From Candidatus Avipropionibacterium avicola (GTDB lineage Bacteria > Actinomycetota > Actinomycetes > Propionibacteriales > Propionibacteriaceae), in contig DVLP01000042.1 in NCBI GenBank assembly GCA_018715445.1, positions 1-8,324 of the forward strand: a stretch of DNA of 8,324 nucleotides, in the 5' to 3' direction. Below are positions 1 through 5,600 of this stretch, piece after piece; the first letter of the stretch is position 1, and the number at the start of each line of letters is the position of its first letter. Below the pieces are notes generated by a model, which saw only the letters and a program-made list of their open reading frames with translations, had not been told where the DNA came from and searched no databases. The translations under genes were made by a program, and so were the position numbers.

Positions 1-1275
1 GGCGCCGAGCTCAGCATCAATGCCCTCGACAGCACGCAGTACACCCAGAAGTTCCAGACCGCGACCGCCGGTGACCAACTCGCCGAGATCACCCAGATCG
101 TGCAGGTCCCCCAGCTGCCGAAGCTGCTGGAGAAGATGTTCACCGACCTGACGCCGTACCTGTCGGGTGACAACATCGCCAAGTATCCGAACCTGGCGGC
201 GACGCCGTCGCAGGCCTGGGACATGTGCATCGTCAACGGTCGGATCTGGGGAGTCACCAACCCGCGGATCGTCGCCGGCACGGTACCGATGACCCGGGGC
301 GACATCCTTGCCGACAAGGGCATCGACCTGATGCCCGAACTCAACAGCGGCGAGGACTTCCTCGACCTGTGCCGCGAGGTGACCGATCGTGACGCCGGCA
401 TCTTCGCCATCGGGCAGATCCCTCAGGACTGGACCCTGCCGATGATCCTGGAGTCCCTGGGCGGGCCCAACGGCTGGCTGGTCAGCGACGGCACCTGGAC
501 CTCCAAGTACGAGACGCCGGAGTACGAGCGGGCGCTCGAGATCGTCACCCAGATGTACGGCGAGGGGCTCTTCCATCCGAACACCTACTCGGATCTGAGC
601 TCCACGGCCGTCTGGTTCGACGGCGGAGCCACCACGATCTTCGCCCAGAACTTCTCGTCCTGGCAGACCCGCTCGGGGACCGACGCGAAGCCGTACGACT
701 ATCCCTGCGGTGCGGTCGTGATGCCGCAGTGGGAGGGCGGCGGACCCGCAGCCAAGCACCTCGGCGTGCCCGGTTACGGCGACCCGGTCGGCCTGCGGCT
801 GACCGACGACGAGAACCGGATCGACGAGTTGCTCCGGGTCGCGGACTACTTCGCCTCGCCGTTCGGGACCGAGGAGTACCTCAAGGTGGCCTACGGTGTC
901 GCCGATCGGCACTACACCTTGAAGGACGGACAGGTGCAGGCCGTGGCGGACGCGCCGAACGAGACGGTCCCGGGCCCGAACTACTTCGGCTCGATGAGTG
1001 CGAGCAACCTCTACTCGGCGACCGGTGGCGACAACACCCGCCAGTTGTTCGACTACTGCGAGCAGCTGATCCCCGAAGGCGTACGGGATCCCTCGATCGG
1101 CAAGTTCTCCGACACCCAGGCCAGCAAGGGATCGGCCGCCGACAAGAAACTCAACGACATCCAGGGCGACATCATCCAGGGCCGGGCGAAGCTGTCGGAG
1201 TGGCCGGATGCGGTCAAGCAGTGGAAGGCCGCAGCCGGGGACAAGATCGCCGAGGAGTACGCCTCGCAGGAGTGA
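1..1275 (+). CDS. ABC-transporter extracellular sugar-binding protein (family 1), 5'-truncated
   Basis: The reading frame is open from base 1, so the start, lipoprotein signal and first part lie left of the window; 424 residues are visible, ending in TGA. Such proteins sit outside the membrane and hand an oligosaccharide to an ABC permease pair. The pattern fits large solute-binding family 1 proteins of the LipO/LplA type: an early segment WGVTNPRI, a middle stretch GGATTIFAQN where ligand-lobe residues usually lie, and a C-terminal signature (VRDPSIGKFSDTQASKGSA, then DIIQGRAKLSEWPDAVKQW) like the PTxxxYSxTxxSKG...I..GR..L..W motif common at the end of these proteins. Many aromatic residues (Trp, Tyr) suit sugar stacking. 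No permease gene is visible; they are probably upstream. The nearby exported polysaccharide lyase suggests uronic-acid-containing oligosaccharides as ligand, but that is inference. The ligand cannot be read from sequence. Confidence 0.92.
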   Translation, partial: GAELSINALDSTQYTQKFQTATAGDQLAEITQIVQVPQLPKLLEKMFTDLTPYLSGDNIAKYPNLAATPSQAWDMCIVNGRIWGVTNPRIVAGTVPMTRGDILADKGIDLMPELNSGEDFLDLCREVTDRDAGIFAIGQIPQDWTLPMILESLGGPNGWLVSDGTWTSKYETPEYERALEIVTQMYGEGLFHPNTYSDLSSTAVWFDGGATTIFAQNFSSWQTRSGTDAKPYDYPCGAVVMPQWEGGGPAAKHLGVPGYGDPVGLRLTDDENRIDELLRVADYFASPFGTEEYLKVAYGVADRHYTLKDGQVQAVADAPNETVPGPNYFGSMSASNLYSATGGDNTRQLFDYCEQLIPEGVRDPSIGKFSDTQASKGSAADKKLNDIQGDIIQGRAKLSEWPDAVKQWKAAAGDKIAEEYASQE

Positions 1276-1279
1276 TCCT

Positions 1280-1300
1280 TCGAGAGGGCTGGCCCCTCGA
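1280..1300 (+). terminator. Candidate transcription-terminating hairpin after the binding-protein gene
   Basis: Four bases after the stop codon lies an inverted repeat: TCGAG-(A bulge)-GGG, loop CTGG, CCC-CTCGA. This gives eight pairs with one bulged A. No clear T-tract follows; the nearest pyrimidine run is TTCTT at 1316-1320. It may be a GC-type terminator as often seen in actinobacteria, or simply part of the neighbouring repeat cluster, whose first copy overlaps it. Confidence 0.4.
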
Positions 1301-1383
1301 CGAGCTCGGTGTGCGTTCTTGGCCCCTCGACGAGCTCGGGGGGCGTTGCCCCTCGACGGGCTCGGGGGGCGAGCTCGGGGGCG
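1291..1383. repeat. Cluster of short GC-rich palindromic repeats between convergent genes
   Basis: Three copies of GCCCCTCGACGAGCTCGG-like sequence begin at 1292, 1322 and 1348, and a truncated fourth (GCGAGCTCGGGGGCG) covers 1369-1383. Spacing is 30 then 26 nt. Each full copy has a C-run and a G-run flanking TCGACGAGCTC, so single strands can fold as GCCCC...GGGGC. Copy 1 is degenerate on the right (GGTGTGC), and copy 3 has GGGCTC for GAGCTC. It resembles the small dispersed extragenic repeats of the CCTTCGACAAGCTCAGG type seen in many GC-rich genomes. It fills most of the 112-nt gap between two convergent genes, where it could serve as a bidirectional terminator. No coding function is supported. 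Confidence 0.7.
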
Positions 1384-1387
1384 TGGG

Positions 1388-2362
1388 TCAGGCGTTGTCG
1401 CGGAGCCGCTGCAGCCAGTCGCGCGCCTCGGCGAAGTCGGCATTGGCGTTGTGCTCGGCGACCTCGTTGGGTCGCCGGTCGGCGCGCGGATAGGAGCCGA
1501 GGAAGCGGACCCGCTTGCAGATCCGGTGCAGCCCGGTCAGGGCCTCGCCCATCCGTTCGTCGAGCAGGTGCCCCTCCGCGTCCACGCTGAAGCAGTAGTT
1601 GCCCAGCGCGGTCTTGGTGGGGCGGGACTCGATGCGCGTCAGGTTGATGCCGCGGCTGGCGAACTGGTCGAGGATCTCCAGCAGGGCACCGGAGCGGTCG
1701 TCACGCTGGTAGAGCACCAGGGTCGTCTTGTCGGCACCGGTCGGCTCGGGCACGGCGGTGTCGTGACGGCGTACCACCACGAAGCGGGTCTCGGCCCCGC
1801 GGTTGTCAGCGATCCCGTCGTGCAGCACCGCCAGACCGTGCAGTTGCGCGGCCACGGCAGCACAGACGGCGACCCGACCGGGCTCGGTGTCGGCAGCGAT
1901 GGCTGCGGCCGCTCCGGCAGTGGAGCCGGCATGGCGCACCGCGACCCCGGGCAGGTGCTGGGCCAACCATCCGCGAACCTGGGCGTCGGCGACCGGATGG
2001 GTGACGACCTCGCTCACCTGCTCGAGCGGGACCGGGTGGCGGGCACAGAGCACGAACTCCACCGGCAGGGTGACCTCGGCGGTGATCATCAGGCCCTCGG
2101 CGGCGGCGAGGTGGTCCAGGGTGGCCGAGACACCGCCCTCGATCGAGTTCTCGATGGGGACCAACGCGGCCTCAACCTGGCCTTCGACGACAGCGTCGAT
2201 GGTGGTCAACACGTCGGGGTACGGCGTCGCCTCGCCCCCGTGCCCGATCTTCACCAGGGCCTGATGGGTGAACGTCCCCTCCGGGCCCAGGAATCCGAAT
2301 CGTTGACCGGCCGGACCGGTACGTCGGGTCGTGGTGCGGTCGTCCGCAGCAGAGCTGGTCAC
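1388..2362 (-). CDS. pheA: Prephenate dehydratase with ACT regulatory domain
   Basis: This cytosolic enzyme converts prephenate to phenylpyruvate, water and CO2 in phenylalanine synthesis. The 324-residue protein has the usual monofunctional PheA layout. The catalytic domain (about 21-200) carries FLGPEGTFTHQAL at 24-36, VPIENSIEGGV at 68-78 and the TRF motif (T192-R193-F194) that holds the catalytic threonine. The ACT domain (about 212-292) has GALLE at 225-229 and ESRP at 245-248, the sites known to bind phenylalanine for feedback inhibition. No chorismate mutase domain is present. A short charged tail follows the ACT domain. The GTG start at 2362 places 20 residues before the first conserved strand. 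No Shine-Dalgarno is visible, but TACAGT lies seven bases upstream, suggesting a leaderless message. It is divergent from the lyase and convergent with the binding-protein gene, so it is transcribed alone here. Confidence 0.96.
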   Translation of the reverse strand: MTSSAADDRTTTRRTGPAGQRFGFLGPEGTFTHQALVKIGHGGEATPYPDVLTTIDAVVEGQVEAALVPIENSIEGGVSATLDHLAAAEGLMITAEVTLPVEFVLCARHPVPLEQVSEVVTHPVADAQVRGWLAQHLPGVAVRHAGSTAGAAAAIAADTEPGRVAVCAAVAAQLHGLAVLHDGIADNRGAETRFVVVRRHDTAVPEPTGADKTTLVLYQRDDRSGALLEILDQFASRGINLTRIESRPTKTALGNYCFSVDAEGHLLDERMGEALTGLHRICKRVRFLGSYPRADRRPNEVAEHNANADFAEARDWLQRLRDNA

Positions 2363-2368
2363 CCGGTC

Positions 2369-2374
2369 ACTGTA
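2369..2374 (-). promoter_or_regulatory. Candidate -10 element of a leaderless pheA promoter
   Basis: On the minus strand TACAGT (consensus TATAAT, first two and last bases conserved) ends seven nucleotides before the G of the GTG start. That is the spacing expected if transcription begins at the start codon itself. No purine-rich ribosome site precedes the GTG, which agrees with a leaderless transcript. No convincing -35 box is seen at 16-18 nt. Confidence 0.45.
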
Positions 2375-2387
2375 GTGGGACGGACCA

Positions 2388-2416
2388 TTGACACCGTACG
2401 CGGCACGTTCTACGTT
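2388..2416 (+). promoter_or_regulatory. Candidate promoter for the lyase operon (TTGACA-17-TACGTT)
   Basis: A perfect TTGACA at 2388-2393 is followed after 17 nt by TACGTT at 2411-2416, a weak -10 that keeps the first two and last bases. It would give a leader of about 75 nt before the ATG at 2499. An alternative pair, TTGACC at 2419-2424 and TATACA at 2444-2449, has a better -10 but a long 19-nt spacer. The -35 region lies about 14 nt from the pheA -10 on the other strand, so the two promoters would interfere or be co-regulated. Confidence 0.45.
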
Positions 2417-2434
2417 CGTTGACCAAGGAAATAC

Positions 2435-2443
2435 GGACCGTCC
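2435..2443 (+). promoter_or_regulatory. Possible repressor operator, palindrome GGAC-C-GTCC
   Basis: The 9-base palindrome GGACCGTCC is flanked by ATAC on the left and TATAC on the right, and directly abuts the possible -10 TATACA. A related copy, GGTCCGTCC on the minus strand (8 of 9 bases), lies at 2378-2386 beside the pheA -10 and the lyase -35. The form recalls TetR-family operators. No regulator gene is in the window, so the assignment is only suggestive. Confidence 0.3.
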
Positions 2444-2485
2444 TATACAGCCTCCCATTGGCGTCCTGAACCCAAGGGGCTCCAC

Positions 2486-2491
2486 GAAGGA
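2486..2491 (+). promoter_or_regulatory. Ribosome binding site of the lyase gene
   Basis: GAAGGA ends seven bases before the ATG at 2499. This decides the start: the frame is open further upstream to 2388, but that stretch is the promoter region and lacks a ribosome site, and the Tat signal follows the ATG at 2499. Confidence 0.8.
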
Positions 2492-2498
2492 ATCAACG

Positions 2499-2651
2499 AT
2501 GACCACTCCGTCCCCGACCCACGACCCGATCCCCACCGGCCCCCGAGGCCTGGTCCACCGAGCAGTGTCGCGACGCTCGGTGCTCCAGGTCTCCGGCGTC
2601 GCCGCACTGGCCACCGGCGCCGGCTTCCTGAGCGAACGCCCTGCCCACGCT
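2499..2651 (+). other. Twin-arginine (Tat) signal peptide of the lyase
   Basis: Residues 1-51: a long N-region, the twin-arginine motif S24-R25-R26-S27-V28-L29, a modest hydrophobic core (VSGVAALATGAGFL) and an AxA site (A49-H50-A51) before ATAN. Tat export implies folding in the cytoplasm before secretion, which would suit a protein that binds metal inside the cell. Confidence 0.85.
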
Positions 2652-5600
2652 GCCACCGCGAACAGCCTGCTGGTCGGCGGCGAGGGGTCGGTGAAGGCCT
2701 TCGGCCGTACCACGATGCCCGAGGTCAGCGGTGACTTCCGGGTCAGCTTCGACTACTTCTGGCCCGAGGGATCGATGAGCTCCTTCGTGGTCTTCTCCTC
2801 CTTCGACGGCGACTACCACGGGCCGCAGCTGCTGCAGACCGAGGACCGCCTGACCGTGAAGGTCGGTGAGGACGCCCAGCGCCTCGACGACGCGCTGGCC
2901 CCTGACCAGTGGCACCGTTTCGTGCTGGAGTTCGATGCCGACGGGTTCGTGACGATCTTCGTCGACGGAGTGCGGCAGAGCTGCGAGGGCACCCACACCT
3001 TTGCGATCGATCCCGACGACACCTACACCCACTACGGCTACCTCGGCGACCTGTCCTCGGCCGGCTACAACGGCACCGCCTTCTTCGACAACATCGAGGT
3101 CGTCTCGGACGGCGAGGTCACCTTCAGCCAGACCTTCGACAACGGCAAGGCCCCCGACTGGACCCAGATCAGCACCGGCGGCGCCGGAGTCTTCGCCCTG
3201 GCCGACCCGGCCAAGGACGCCGAGGTGGTGACCATCTCCTCGTACGAGATCGAGGCCGACCCGGCGATCGTCGGGGCCGAGACGACCATTCGGGTCGCTG
3301 GGCTGGGTGACGACGACCGTACGGCTTGGGTCGACGCCGACACCGTCGAGCTGAGCGCCGATCCGGATCTGCTGGAGATCACGGCCGCGGCCGGTGGCTA
3401 CTTCACGGTGAAGGGCACGAAGGTGGGCACGGCCAGCCTGACCGCCACCGTACCGGCCGAGGACGGCACTGCCACCGTGACCGGGAAGGTCTCGGTCGGC
3501 ACCGGCGCCGAGCCCGAGGAGTTGCAGGTCACCGCCCCGCTCTCGCCGACCTTCGTCGGCGACCACATGTCCCTGCGGCGCGTGGTGCGCTCGCGCAGCG
3601 GTGATCTGATCGACAACGCCGACCTCGCCTGGGAGTGGGAGATCGAGCCGGCCGATGTCGCCACCGTCGACGAGGATGCGATCCTGCACGCCGCTCGCCC
3701 GGGCGAGATCACCATCACCGTGACGGCCTCCGCCGGCGAGCATGCGGTCAGCGACACCCTCGAGTTGGAGGTCGCCGCCCTCGAGACGGTGAAGAAGCGG
3801 TCCACGTACTACACCGACGAACGACGGGCCCAGGCGCTGGCCAACATCGAGGAGCTGGACTGGGCGGCCGCGACCCGCGATGCCGCGGTCGAATCGGCTG
3901 CGCCCTATCTCGACAAGGATCTGGCCGACCTGTGGGCCCTGGTCACCTCCCAGCACATCGCCCGCAGTTACGCCTACAGCAGCAACGAACAACTGGGATG
4001 TCTCAACTGTGGCACCGATGTCCACGACCACGGGCAGTACCCCTACACCGCCGATGTGTGGAACAAGCCCTGGAAGGTGACCTGCCCGAGCTGCTCGTAC
4101 GAGTTCCCCACCAACGACTTCGCGGCCTACTACGCCGGCGGCATCGACGAGTACGGATTCTTCGACGAGGACCTCGCCAAGGCCCACGACGACGCCCTGG
4201 TCGCCGACGGCGGGACGAGCAACCTGGTCAACGTGCTGTATCCCGACAAGGGCGAGGACTGGGGCATCGACAACGGTGCCGGGATCATGATGGACAACGG
4301 GGTGCGGTTCACCCCGATCGCCTACTACACCCACTGGAAGCTGTGGCACGACGGCGAGCTGGCGCGCGCGGTCACGGCCCTGCGCGATGCCTATGTCTAC
4401 ACCGGTGACGCGAAGTACGCCGCGGTCGGGATCGTCCTGGTCGACCGGGTCGCCGACGCCTACCCGTCGCTCGACCTGGATCGGTGGACCTATCCGGACG
4501 GCTACCTCAACAGCAACGGCAACTCCAGCCGCGGCAAGGTGATCGGCTCGATCTGGGAGACCGGGCTGATCCGCAACTGGATCCTGGCCTTCGACGCCTT
4601 CTATCCGGAGCTGGTCGCCAGCAACCCTGCCCCGGAAGTCACCGAAGCACTGCAGTTCCTCGACGGCGCCTCCCTGTTGATGGACAAGACCAACCCGCAA
4701 CGGATCCTGCGCAACATCGAGGACGGCATCCTGCGTGAGATCCTGCCGGCCGTGCAACGCGGAGAGATCCGTGGCAACAACGGCATGCACCAGGCCACCC
4801 TGGCCCTGGCCGGCGTCGTGCTGGACCACCTGCCCGAGACCCAGGAGATCCTGGACTTCACCTATGCGACCGGCACGGCCGGGGCCACCGAGGTGACCGG
4901 CGGCAACCTGTCGAGCACCTTCATCGACCAGGTCGACCGGGACGGCAACGGCAACGAGGCCGCCCCCGGCTACAACGCCTTGTGGCTCGGCAGCTTCACG
5001 ACCACCGCCGACTACCTCGACGGTTACCGGCTCGAGGGGCTGGACGAGTACGACCTCTACAGCAATCCGAAGTACCTCAAGATGTTCGAGGGCATCTACC
5101 CGTTGACCATGCTGGGGTCGTACACCCCGACGATCGGCGACACCGGCTCGACCGGCAACCCGCTGCTCAGCATGACCAATGCGCACATGATCAAGGCGTT
5201 CACCAAGACCGAGCGTCCGATCTTCGCCCAGGTGCTGCACGCGATCAACGGCAACTCCACCTCCGGGCTGCGTCTGGGGATCCTGGACGCCGACCCGGAC
5301 GGGTTGGCCGACCAGGTCCAGGCCGTGGTCGACGAGCACGGGCCGTGGCAGGAACCGACCCGGATGCTCACCGGGTACGGCTTCGCAGCCCTGCGCGACG
5401 GGGAGCCGCCCGCCCCGCAGGAGTACACCGGCCTGCAGTTGGACTTCTCGTCGATGCAGGTCATCGACCAGACCAAGCCGACGAAGTTCTTCGACACCAA
5501 CGGCACGGTGCAGTTCGAGGCCACCACCGTCGGGGATGCGGTGACCTTCGGCTTCAACCTCACCACCGCGGTCACCGACACCCTCACTCTGGGGCTGTGG

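Noticed and set aside
1291..1383. CRISPR array
   Set aside because: There are only three to four degenerate palindromic copies with 4-8 nt of intervening sequence. Spacers of 25-40 nt and cas genes are absent.
729..1493. A 254-codon plus-strand frame over the end of the binding-protein gene
   Set aside because: It is out of frame with the real gene, Arg-rich, and runs through the intergenic repeats.
1208..2422. A 404-codon plus-strand frame covering the gap and pheA
   Set aside because: It is antisense to well-recognised pheA. It begins inside the binding-protein gene, and its sequence has low complexity without known motifs.
2388..2498. Longer lyase with a start at 2388
   Set aside because: That start (TTG) lies on the TTGACA promoter-like box and has no ribosome site. 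The ATG at 2499 has GAAGGA at ideal distance and opens a proper Tat signal.
2363..2713. Longer pheA with a start at 2713
   Set aside because: The extra 117 residues would overlap the lyase coding region and the control region. They show no conserved sequence, and the GTG at 2362 sits just before the conserved PheA start.
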